Below the pieces are notes generated by a model, which saw only the letters and a list, made by a program, of their open reading frames with translations, did no database searches and was not told the DNA's origin. Source: Hyphomicrobiales bacterium (GTDB lineage Bacteria; Pseudomonadota; Alphaproteobacteria; Rhizobiales; Aestuariivirgaceae). From it: a stretch of DNA of 5,593 nt. The DNA lies in contig JANYGE010000016.1 of assembly GCA_025362535.1 (NCBI GenBank), positions 1 through 5,593 on the forward strand, in the 5' to 3' direction. Below are positions 1-5,593 of the stretch, in pieces. Every line of letters begins with the position of its first letter. The stretch's first letter is position 1. A program made the translations under genes and the position numbers.

Positions 1-1054
1 TAACTTCTGGCTCAACAAGTTCTGGTTCAGCAAGCTCTGGCTCAGCAACCGTACTTGGCTCTTTTGATAGAGGAGCCGGAATCTCTGGCACTGAAGCCAC
101 TTCAATTATTTTCTCAGCTTCAGCTTCTGGTGCATCAGCAGTAGATACAGCAGCAGGCTCTGGCTCAGCGCTTTGCGGCACTCGATCTGTATAGAGCTTC
201 TTAACGCCAGCAAGCTTGACAACAGGATTGTTGGTCGACGTTGCCGCAAGTAACTCGGCGGGAGGTTCAACACCTTTTGGCAAATCTGGTTTGTGCACCA
301 ATGTGTTTCCACCAGTCAATGAAATCGAACCGGTTAAAATCGGATCGGCATCAACATAAGCCGTTTCCACACTACCCGGATAAGTGGCATCAAGGGCCGC
401 CAGTTTTTCGCGTGCCAAAACAAAATTTGGATTGGCCGAAAGAGCAGCCTCCAATGAACGGCGCGCATCAATCGGGCGCTGCAACAATTCGTATGTTTGC
501 GCTTGGCTGAAATACACCCGCGCTGGATCTGGATGGTTAAATTTCAACGCGCGTTCAAAATCGGAAAGCGCAAATAAGAGCTGACCACTATCACGTAAAG
601 CATTACCACGGCTCAAAAAGGCATGTGCAAATGTGGGGTTGAGCATCAAAGCGCTGGTGAAATCCTCAATCGCCAATGTCAGCATGGAAAGTTTTTGCTG
701 TGATAACCCACGATTATAAAGTGCTGTCGCGCGCAAATCAGCAGACATCGCATCGAGGCTCAAAGCGGCTGTATAATCATCAATGGCTAAAACCTGTTGG
801 TTTTGCTGTTGATAGGCCAAGGCTCTATTCAACAAAGAGTTAGCCAACAGCTCTGGTGATAATTCGCGCGATTCAATCGCTTGCGAATAAAGCGCGATGG
901 CTCGATCATTGTCCCCGTCAGTCAACGCAGCATAGGCCTGCGTTGCAAGCGGATTGGTTGCAAGAGAAGTGGCGAATGTAGAGCTGGAAGTTGCGCCCAA
1001 CGCGGCAAGAAACACAGAACTAACAAACGCAAATGTTACGCTACGAACTTTCAT
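1..1054 (-). CDS. Exported TPR-repeat protein, 3' end beyond window
   Basis: The frame is open from the ATG at 1054 to the left edge (351 codons, no stop), so the C-terminus is missing. Residues 1-28 look like a Sec signal peptide: MKVR, then a hydrophobic stretch VTFAFVSSVFLAALGA, with a possible cleavage site after TFA (residue 28). Residues about 37-210 form some five TPR-like helix pairs, for example DRAIALYSQAIE (50-61), LAIDDYTAALSL (89-100), LAIEDFTSALMLNP (127-140), and FALSDFERALKFN (161-173). Residues 230-350 are low complexity and rich in Pro, Glu and Ala, ending in repeated xxEPE units. TPR domains bind proteins or peptides; the partner is unknown. The protein is probably periplasmic or envelope-associated. 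In-frame ATGs at 1066 and 1063 are alternatives. I prefer 1054 because MKVR gives a normal signal-peptide start, but no start has a good ribosome binding site. It lies downstream of the secretion pair on the same strand, so it may be co-transcribed. Confidence 0.85.
   Translation of the reverse strand, partial: MKVRSVTFAFVSSVFLAALGATSSSTFATSLATNPLATQAYAALTDGDNDRAIALYSQAIESRELSPELLANSLLNRALAYQQQNQQVLAIDDYTAALSLDAMSADLRATALYNRGLSQQKLSMLTLAIEDFTSALMLNPTFAHAFLSRGNALRDSGQLLFALSDFERALKFNHPDPARVYFSQAQTYELLQRPIDARRSLEAALSANPNFVLAREKLAALDATYPGSVETAYVDADPILTGSISLTGGNTLVHKPDLPKGVEPPAELLAATSTNNPVVKLAGVKKLYTDRVPQSAEPEPAAVSTADAPEAEAEKIIEVASVPEIPAPLSKEPSTVAEPELAEPELVEPEV
5..49 (-). repeat. Three tandem 15-bp imperfect repeats in the TPR gene
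   Basis: Three adjacent 15-base units (5-19, 20-34, 35-49) differ at only a few bases. On the coding strand they encode residues 336-350 as VAEPE-LAEPE-LVEPE. The repeats are in frame, so they extend a Pro/Glu-rich linker without breaking the gene, and they could continue beyond the window edge. A further related SAEPEP segment lies near residues 295-300. Confidence 0.7.
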
Positions 1055-1071
1055 GAAATCCATCATGAAGC

Positions 1072-1117
1072 GTTAGGGTTAAAACTCCGTTTCCAAAAAC
1101 GGGTATTTAAACCTAAC
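1072..1117 (-). terminator. Imperfect inverted repeat, possible terminator or leader hairpin
   Basis: On the minus strand, GTTAGG (1117-1112) can pair with CCTAAC (1077-1072), and an inner perfect 6-bp stem CCGTTT/AAACGG (1102-1097 with 1092-1087) closes a TTGG loop. Between them an A/T-rich stretch pairs in part, with small bulges. The inner hairpin is followed on the minus strand by AGTTTTAA, a short T-run. It lies between the stop of the membrane fusion protein and the TPR start. It could be a weak or partial Rho-independent terminator, a structured leader in front of the TPR gene, or a protein-binding site. The short T-run and modest GC content of the stem make a strong terminator doubtful. 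Confidence 0.4.
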
Positions 1118-1138
1118 AAATCCTTAACGGCGAAAGGC

Positions 1139-2440
1139 TCAGCTTTCGCGCATTGCGTGTGAGAATTGATCCATCAATGGTTGAATTAAATAGGAAAATG
1201 GTGAGCGTGATTCTGTTTGAATAAACGCTTCAGCCGACATGCCGGGCTTCAATTTATTATCACCGAGCTTCGCAAGTTCAACAGCAGAAATTGTAAGACG
1301 TATCGCATAGAATGGTGGTGACTGCGTATCAGCGCGCGATGTGTCGGCGGCAACTTGCGTTACCTCAGCTGAAATCTCTGGCGTAAGCCGAGAATTAAAA
1401 GCCGTAAACCGAATATGTGCCGCCTGCCCCAAATGCACATGGTCAATATCATTAGGGGTAACTTGCGCTTGCAGAACCAGATCATCGGCCTTCGGCACAA
1501 TCATCATTAAAGTTTCACCCGGTGCCACCACCCCGCCATCAGTATGCACCGTAAGTTGATAGATCGTGCCAGTAATTGGTGCTTTGATCGACATCCGGGA
1601 AAGCCTGGAAGCTGCGGTAACCTCGCGCTGTTCGAGTTCAGCTATTTTAGCATCGACATCACGAAGTTCAGTCAAGGCTTGATTGCGCAGGTCTTCATCC
1701 ACTTGGATGATTTGCAGTTTCACCTCGCCAATCTTCGCCTCTGCTGCTGCCCTGCTGGCAGTAAACTGGCCAAGCTCACCATCAAGCCTCGCTGACTCAC
1801 GGTCCATTGCAGAGACCCGGCTCACCGGAACCAAACCCTGCGCCTGCAGCTTTCGCAAATTATCAACTTCAGATGCAATTAAATCCAACTGTTTTTTGTT
1901 AGAAGAAATTTGCGATTCAATGCCACCAATTTGATCTTGCAACTGGCCCAATTGTTCTTTCAATTGTTCCTTCTTGCTCGTCGCTGTTTGCAAAGTCGAT
2001 TCAAGCAAATGCCGCTGCCCGGTCAATATTTCCGTCACAACCGGATCTGTAACGCTGGCTTGCATTGATGCAGGCAGTTCCAATTTGGGCGACCCATCAC
2101 GCTGGGCAGAGAGCCTAACTTTCTTGATCGAAAGCTCATTCAGCTGATTGGTTACAATGCCAAGCTCTGCCTTGATTTCGGTGGGGTCGAGCAAGACCAG
2201 GTCTTGCCCAGCCTCCACATCATCGCCGTCTTTGACTAGAATTTTGAGAACATTGCCGCCTTCGCGGTGCTGCACTTTTTTGGAATATGATTCAGCAACT
2301 ATTGTAGCAGGCGCAATCACGGCACCACTCAAATTGGCAAATGCCGTCCATGCCCCAAATATCGCGAGCATCGCCACCAAACTGCCATAGCCAAGCAATT
2401 GGGTGCTGCGCAGAGATTTTTCGGTATTGATCGGCTTCAT
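1139..2440 (-). CDS. HlyD/PrtE-family type I secretion membrane fusion protein
   Basis: This 433-residue protein is the periplasmic adaptor that links the inner-membrane ABC exporter to a TolC-like outer-membrane channel. It has one N-terminal membrane segment (about 17-38, LGYGSLVAMLAIFGAW onward). A lipoyl/barrel-sandwich half-motif follows, with HREGG (58-62), KDGDDVEAGQ (70-79) and LLDP (83-86). Residues about 88-280 form a long coiled-coil hairpin rich in Gln, Glu, Leu and Lys. The second lipoyl half (IKAPITGTI, 285-293; GGVVAPGE, 302-309) and a beta-barrel follow. The C-terminal signature KPGMSAEAFIQT (398-409), then SYLIQPLMDQ, is typical of the PrtE/HlyD type I branch. Length matches the family (about 430-450). 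The frame is open further upstream to 2578, but that part overlaps the ABC gene. The ATG at 2440 starts 4 bases after the ABC stop, with GGAA upstream, and gives a normal N-terminus. In rhizobia the equivalent gene is called prsE; orthology was not tested. Confidence 0.95.
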   Translation of the reverse strand: MKPINTEKSLRSTQLLGYGSLVAMLAIFGAWTAFANLSGAVIAPATIVAESYSKKVQHREGGNVLKILVKDGDDVEAGQDLVLLDPTEIKAELGIVTNQLNELSIKKVRLSAQRDGSPKLELPASMQASVTDPVVTEILTGQRHLLESTLQTATSKKEQLKEQLGQLQDQIGGIESQISSNKKQLDLIASEVDNLRKLQAQGLVPVSRVSAMDRESARLDGELGQFTASRAAAEAKIGEVKLQIIQVDEDLRNQALTELRDVDAKIAELEQREVTAASRLSRMSIKAPITGTIYQLTVHTDGGVVAPGETLMMIVPKADDLVLQAQVTPNDIDHVHLGQAAHIRFTAFNSRLTPEISAEVTQVAADTSRADTQSPPFYAIRLTISAVELAKLGDNKLKPGMSAEAFIQTESRSPFSYLIQPLMDQFSHAMRES

Positions 2441-2444
2441 AAAT

Positions 2445-4205
2445 TCAATTCCGCGTTTGGGGAACAAGTTGGATCGAGCTGGCAGTTTGCGTCGAAAGAG
2501 TTGGGGCTGGCCCCAGTGGTTTTCCGGCAACCTTCTTGAGGATATCATCGCGCGAGCCATAAGCCGCAACCTGACCATTGGCCAAAACCAAAAGATCTTT
2601 CATTGCGTGCAAAGCACTTGGGCGATGCGCCACCACCACCACAGCAGCCCCACGGCTGAGGCTGGCGCGAATAGCGCTGTCCAAAGCCAGTTCACCATCA
2701 GCATCGAGATTTGAATTGGGCTCATCCATCACAAATAAAACTGGATCGCCAAACAAGGCGCGCGCCAAAGCTACACGCTGCTTTTGCCCAGCAGATAAGC
2801 GGTTTCCACTCTCAGCAAGCGGCGTGTCATAGCCTTGCGGCAAGCGCATAATAAAATCATGAATATTAGCAAGCTTTGCCGCCTCAACAATTTTCTCCGC
2901 ATCAGGGCTTTCACTAAAGCGAGAAATGTTTTGGGCCACAGTGCCATCAAAAATCTGAACGTCTTGCGGCAAATAGCCAATCATTTTGCCAAGCTCATCA
3001 GTGCTGCGTTGATCAGGCGTTGCGCCATCGAGCCGCACCGAGCCGCGCGCTGGTGGCAGCAAACCAACGATAACCCGGGCCAGTGTTGATTTTCCGGCTC
3101 CCGTTGGTCCGATAATACCAAGCCCCTGCCCGGGCTTCACCGCAAATGAAACGCCCTGCAAGATCGGCTTATCAGCACCGGGCATTAACAAAGCCAGGTT
3201 TTCAACCTCAAGCAAACCCACAGGATGAGGCAAGGCCATGCGCTCTGGCTCAGCAGGTACGGCATCTAAAACTTTGCTCAACCGGTCCATAGCTTTGCGG
3301 AAACCCAAAAACTGTTGCCAATTGCCCACCGCTTGCTCAACTGGAGCCAAGGCCCGACCCATAATAATCGAAGACGCGATAATCGAACCGCCGGAAATTT
3401 CATGTTTGATGGCAAGATAGGCACCAGCCGCCAACATGCTAGATTGCACGATCATTCTAAAGACGCGCGACATAGAGCTATAGGTGGCCCCCGCATCATT
3501 GGCCCGCGTCTGGAAATCTAAAGCTTCGTTCTGCGTGGCAAGCCAACGCTTGCGCATGGCGCCTTTCATGCCAAGCGAATGCAAGGCCTCGGCATTGCGG
3601 CGTGCTTCATCCGTCATCACCGTAGCACGATTGGAAGCCAGATTAGCACTGGCCATCGGGCCTCGTGTTGATCGCTCGGTCAGCAGTGCCAAAACGAAAA
3701 TGATCAAGGCCGATATCACTGAAACAACACCAAGAATCCAATGCAGCAGAAACACCACAAACAAATAAATTGGAACCCACGGCATATCTAAAAATGCCAG
3801 CGGCCCCTGGCCACCAAGAAACTGACGGATTGTTGCAAGGTCTTGCACAGGTTGGCCACCTGCATTGCCAGTTTTGCGTAACGCAAGTCCGGCAACCACA
3901 TCAAACACGCGGCCCCCCAACGATTCTTCTATGCGCCGCCCAATACGCACCAGTAATCTTGTGCGCACATATTCAAGCAGACCATAATAAGCATAGAGAA
4001 CCAATACAATCAGCGATAAGGCCACCAGAGTTGGCACTGAACTTGAGGGAATAACCCGGTCATAAACCTGCAGCATGAACAGCGAACCAGTCAGCATAAG
4101 AATGTTGACAATACAACTGAAAAACCAAGTTGAGATGAAAACACCTCGACTTGCCTTGATCACGGCAACTATTTCGCCACCAGATTTTTGCGTTGTCGGT
4201 TGCAT
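2445..4205 (-). CDS. PrtD-family type I secretion ABC permease/ATPase
   Basis: This 586-residue protein is an inner-membrane half-transporter that dimerises and uses ATP to push an unfolded substrate out in one step. The N-terminal domain has about six membrane helices (around 22-46, 58-79, 135-156, 158-176, 247-266, 272-290) and the family motif MLQVYDRVIPS (44-54). There is no N-terminal C39 peptidase domain. The ATPase domain is complete: Walker A GPTGAGKST (366-374), Q-loop Q414 in YLPQD, signature LSAGQKQR (470-477), Walker B VLFVMDE (489-495), D-loop NSNLD (497-501) and H-loop H527. The DEPNSNLD string is characteristic of the PrtD/PrsD/HasD branch that exports RTX-type proteases, lipases and similar proteins. 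The signature carries Ala where the general ABC consensus has Gly (LSGGQ). It is the first gene of the minus-strand block. The ATG at 4205 has only a weak GGGTGTGGG leader. In rhizobia the equivalent is called prsD. The substrate is not in the window. Confidence 0.96.
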   Translation of the reverse strand: MQPTTQKSGGEIVAVIKASRGVFISTWFFSCIVNILMLTGSLFMLQVYDRVIPSSSVPTLVALSLIVLVLYAYYGLLEYVRTRLLVRIGRRIEESLGGRVFDVVAGLALRKTGNAGGQPVQDLATIRQFLGGQGPLAFLDMPWVPIYLFVVFLLHWILGVVSVISALIIFVLALLTERSTRGPMASANLASNRATVMTDEARRNAEALHSLGMKGAMRKRWLATQNEALDFQTRANDAGATYSSMSRVFRMIVQSSMLAAGAYLAIKHEISGGSIIASSIIMGRALAPVEQAVGNWQQFLGFRKAMDRLSKVLDAVPAEPERMALPHPVGLLEVENLALLMPGADKPILQGVSFAVKPGQGLGIIGPTGAGKSTLARVIVGLLPPARGSVRLDGATPDQRSTDELGKMIGYLPQDVQIFDGTVAQNISRFSESPDAEKIVEAAKLANIHDFIMRLPQGYDTPLAESGNRLSAGQKQRVALARALFGDPVLFVMDEPNSNLDADGELALDSAIRASLSRGAAVVVVAHRPSALHAMKDLLVLANGQVAAYGSRDDILKKVAGKPLGPAPTLSTQTASSIQLVPQTRN

Positions 4206-4343
4206 CCCACACCCAAATTTACGGATCCCAAAGACTTCTTAGGCCCATAGCTGGTATAAACTCAGTTAATTTTGTCGCTTACAAACTCTCTATCTTCGGA
4301 ATTGAGTTGACGGCGCAGCTAAACTCCTGCCAAATAAGACCTG
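4206..4343. other. Divergent intergenic region between secretion and cobalt genes
   Basis: No gene is supported here. The stretch separates the minus-strand ABC gene (start at 4205) from the plus-strand riboswitch and must hold both promoters. The plus-strand candidate is listed separately. On the minus strand a TTGTAA (4284-4279) and TTTATA (4260-4255) pair with an 18-base spacer is possible, but its match to consensus is poor. I see no clear operator or long inverted repeat. Confidence 0.6.
4307..4336 (+). promoter_or_regulatory. Possible sigma70-type promoter of the cobalt operon
   Basis: TTGACG (4307-4312) matches five of six bases of the -35 consensus. About 18 bases further on is an A/T-rich CAAATA (4331-4336), which is a weak -10. 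Transcription would start close to 4340-4344, just at the 5' edge of riboswitch stem P1, which is where a promoter would be expected. The -10 is poor, so the call rests on the -35 and on position. Confidence 0.35.
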
Positions 4344-4524
4344 TTCGGTGCCCCGAAACTATATGTGAGGGGCCTAAGAGGGAATACGGTGAGGACGACC
4401 CAAAAGGGGCCGAAACCGTGACTGCCCCCGCAACTGTGAGCGGTGAGGTTTTGAAGTTAATGCCACTGGGAAACTGGGAAGGCGCTTCACGACCATAGAC
4501 CCGCAAGTCAGGAGACCTGCCGAG
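4344..4524 (+). promoter_or_regulatory. Cobalamin (B12) riboswitch
   Basis: The conserved core of the cobalamin aptamer is present in order. P1 can form between TTCGG (4344-4348) and CCGAG (4520-4524), and P2 between GCCCC (4350-4354) and GGGGC (4369-4373). AGAGGGAATACGGTG (4377-4391) follows, with CGGT (4387-4390) closing on ACCG (4415-4418). The invariant TGCCCCCGCAACTG is at 4423-4436, GCCACTGGG at 4462-4470, GGAAGGCG at 4477-4484, and the B12 box TCAGGAGACCTGCC at 4508-4521. It binds a cobalamin and represses the downstream genes when the cofactor is plentiful. It sits 46 bases before the cbtB start, fitting control of cobalt uptake. No terminator with a U-run follows, and bases 4550-4558 can pair with the P1/B12-box strand, so translational control is more likely than attenuation. 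Confidence 0.95.
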
Positions 4525-4560
4525 CAAAATGGGCGTATCCGTCCAAAAACTCGGTCTCAC

Positions 4561-4565
4561 GGAGG
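4561..4565 (+). promoter_or_regulatory. Strong Shine-Dalgarno site that sets the cbtB start
   Basis: GGAGG lies 5 bases before the ATG at 4571. An in-frame ATG at 4529 has no such site and would put the start next to the riboswitch B12 box, so 4571 is chosen. Flanking bases TCAC (4557-4560) and GTGA (4566-4569) could pair and place the site in a small loop. Confidence 0.8.
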
Positions 4566-4570
4566 GTGAC

Positions 4571-4744
4571 ATGACCACAAATGTAATTCGGAACTCGGTT
4601 TCAGTTTCAACACGGATCAGCGCCGGGCTTATTTGCCTGTTTTTGGGTGCCTCAATTATTTTCACGGTTGGGCTTTCTCATATCAGCGCTGCCCATAATG
4701 CTGCGCATAATACCCGCCACACCATCGGCTTTCCCTGCCACTAA
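4571..4744 (+). CDS. cbtB: CbtB, small subunit of CbtAB cobalt transporter
   Basis: This 57-residue protein has one membrane helix (about 16-36, ISAGLICLFLGASIIFTVGL) and a short C-terminal tail rich in histidine: H37, H42, H46, H50, C56 and H57, ending in TRHTIGFPCH. This small-helix-plus-His-tail layout, with the final FPCH, is the hallmark of CbtB, a predicted cobalt transporter subunit found with CbtA under B12 riboswitches. The tail probably binds Co2+ and presents it to the membrane partner CbtA; that role is inferred for the family. The gene is the first after the riboswitch, and cbtA follows 14 bases after its stop. An upstream in-frame ATG at 4529 would add 14 residues (MGVSVQKLGLTEGD) that look like leader sequence, so it is not used. 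Confidence 0.93.
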   Translation: MTTNVIRNSVSVSTRISAGLICLFLGASIIFTVGLSHISAAHNAAHNTRHTIGFPCH

Positions 4745-4758
4745 CGGGATAAACCATT

Positions 4759-5493
4759 ATGATAGGTAAAATTGTCCTTGCGACTTTGGTCGCAGGCATG
4801 CTGGCTGGCCTTGTCTTGGCAGGCATTCAGCATGTTCGCCTCACTCCTCTCATCTTGCAGGGTGAAGTTTATGAACACGCATCCGAACCTGAAGCAGCAG
4901 CCATAGCTGAAGCGTCAAAACCCTGCGTCGAAAATATGCCGGGTATGAAAATGTGCTCGGGTGAAGGGCGCGCAGAATGGGAACCAGCTGAAGGTTTGGA
5001 GCGAACCTTGTTTACAACAGCGGCGTCCTTGCTAGCCGGTGCAGGATTTGCTGCCATGATGGCGGGCGTCTCATTCCTAACTGGAATTCCCATCACCAAA
5101 CAAAATGGTCTCATCTGGGGTGTCTGCGGATTTTTGGCGGTAGCTGTTGCTCCCGCTGCTGGTCTGCCACCTGAAGTTCCCGGCATGCCGGTGGCTGATT
5201 TGCTGAGCCGCCAGATTTGGTGGGTCGGAACCATTGCTGCAACATCACTTGCTATATATCTGATTGTGATGCGGCCAGAACTCTGGGCCAAAATCGCGGC
5301 CGTCATTCTCATTGCTTTGCCACATATCATCGGGGCTCCTGTTGCACCAGAAACAGCAACAACAGTTCCACCAGGGCTAGCAGGTGAGTTCGTAGCAAAC
5401 TCTATCGCCGCTGCCGCGGCATTCTGGTGTGTGATGGGCTTACTATTGGGTTACGCGCTCGACCGCTACCAAAAGGATTTAAGCTCACTATGA
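4759..5493 (+). CDS. cbtA: CbtA, membrane subunit of cobalt transporter
   Basis: This 244-residue integral membrane protein has about six predicted helices (4-22, 85-107, 115-134, 152-171, 176-193, 208-235). Family-like segments include QHVRLTPLILQGEVYE (24-39), WEPAEGLERTLFT (74-86), GLPPEVPGMPVADL (135-148), LPHIIGAP (187-194) and the C-terminal GLLLGYALDR (227-236). It is the predicted membrane channel part of the CbtAB cobalt importer, and its length is usual for the family. The loop between helices 1 and 2 contains C56, M60, M63, M65 and C66 (CVENMPGMKMC), a possible metal-binding cluster. The start at 4759 has GGGAT upstream. The stop overlaps the cobW start as ATGA (5490-5493), which suggests translational coupling. 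Expression should be B12-repressed with cbtB. Confidence 0.93.
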   Translation: MIGKIVLATLVAGMLAGLVLAGIQHVRLTPLILQGEVYEHASEPEAAAIAEASKPCVENMPGMKMCSGEGRAEWEPAEGLERTLFTTAASLLAGAGFAAMMAGVSFLTGIPITKQNGLIWGVCGFLAVAVAPAAGLPPEVPGMPVADLLSRQIWWVGTIAATSLAIYLIVMRPELWAKIAAVILIALPHIIGAPVAPETATTVPPGLAGEFVANSIAAAAAFWCVMGLLLGYALDRYQKDLSSL

Positions 5494-5593
5494 CCGCAAA
5501 AATTCCCGCAACGGTGATTACCGGTTTTTTAGGGGCCGGTAAAACCACGCTCATTCGCAATCTGCTGCAGAATGCTGGAGGCCGTCGCATCGC
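5490..5593 (+). CDS. cobW: CobW-family P-loop GTPase, 5' part only
   Basis: Only the first 34 codons and part of the next are present. The protein begins MTAKIPATVITGFLGAGKTT, with the Walker A motif GFLGAGKT at residues 12-19, in the position and form typical of the CobW/COG0523 G3E GTPases. These act as metal chaperones; CobW itself is linked to cobalt supply for the aerobic cobalamin pathway, where its gene often precedes cobN. The gene overlaps the cbtA stop by four bases and lies downstream of a B12 riboswitch, which favours CobW over the zinc-related members of the same family. The metal-binding CXCC motif and the C-terminal domain fall outside the window, so they cannot be checked. Confidence 0.88.
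   Translation, partial: MTAKIPATVITGFLGAGKTTLIRNLLQNAGGRRI

Noticed and set aside
881..1162. 93-codon plus-strand open frame across the TPR start and intergenic gap
   Set aside because: It is antisense to the TPR gene, very rich in Arg, Lys and Cys, and has no ribosome binding site or family signal.
2771..2980. Minus-strand 69-codon frame within the ABC gene
   Set aside because: It is an out-of-frame reading of the ATPase domain, which is intact in the main frame.
4255..4284. Minus-strand promoter TTGTAA / TTTATA for the ABC gene
   Set aside because: The match to consensus is about 4/6 and 3/6, which is expected by chance in A/T-rich intergenic DNA. A promoter must exist nearby, but this one cannot be singled out.
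4391..4415. Extra hairpin-like segment (GACGACCC...GGGGCCG) inside the riboswitch as a novel insertion
   Set aside because: Short variable hairpins at this place are common in cobalamin riboswitches, so it is normal variation.
4279..4665. 128-codon minus-strand open frame across the riboswitch and cbtB
   Set aside because: It runs antisense to a clearly conserved riboswitch and cbtB, has no family features, and its composition reflects the opposite strand.
4869..5330. 153-codon minus-strand open frame inside cbtA
   Set aside because: It is the complement of a well-supported membrane protein gene and shows no recognisable domain.
1..5593. CRISPR arrays, tRNA or rRNA genes, insertion sequences
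   Set aside because: No spaced direct repeats, cloverleaf or rRNA-like segments, transposase frames or terminal inverted repeats were seen; the only tandem repeat is the short coding one at 5-49.

Overview
The window (about 47-48% GC by eye, dense coding, ATG starts) looks like chromosomal DNA of an alphaproteobacterium, most likely in or near the Hyphomicrobiales. The basis is the alphaproteobacterial-style cobalamin riboswitch, the CbtB-CbtA-CobW gene order of aerobic cobalamin users, and a PrtD/PrsD-type type I secretion pair. The genus cannot be fixed from this sequence alone.

Layout. The left three quarters (positions 1-4205) is a minus-strand block read right to left. It holds a PrtD-family type I secretion ABC permease/ATPase (4205-2445). 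Four bases later comes an HlyD/PrtE-family membrane fusion protein (2440-1139). After an 84-base gap containing a long imperfect inverted repeat, there is a secretory TPR-repeat protein with a Pro/Glu-rich tail that runs off the left edge (1054-1). The right quarter (4206-5593) runs the other way. It holds a divergent intergenic region with a possible promoter, a well-conserved cobalamin (AdoCbl/B12) riboswitch (about 4344-4524), cbtB (4571-4744), cbtA (4759-5493) and the first 104 bases of cobW (from 5490, overlapping the cbtA stop as ATGA).

How the genes work together. The plus-strand genes form one B12-repressed operon. Low cobalamin should allow expression of the CbtAB cobalt transporter, and then of CobW, a P-loop GTPase thought to handle cobalt for corrin insertion. 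The riboswitch is followed by sequence that can pair with its own P1/B12-box strand, and there is no terminator U-run, so control is probably at translation initiation of cbtB. The minus-strand genes encode the inner-membrane motor and periplasmic adaptor of a type I secretion system. Neither a secreted RTX-type substrate nor a TolC outer-membrane channel is visible. The TPR protein may be co-transcribed, but its link to secretion is only positional.

Nothing here is clearly a new biological system. The points most worth a second look are the riboswitch expression platform, the Met/Cys-rich loop in CbtA, the inverted repeat in front of the TPR gene, and the exported TPR protein sitting beside the secretion genes.
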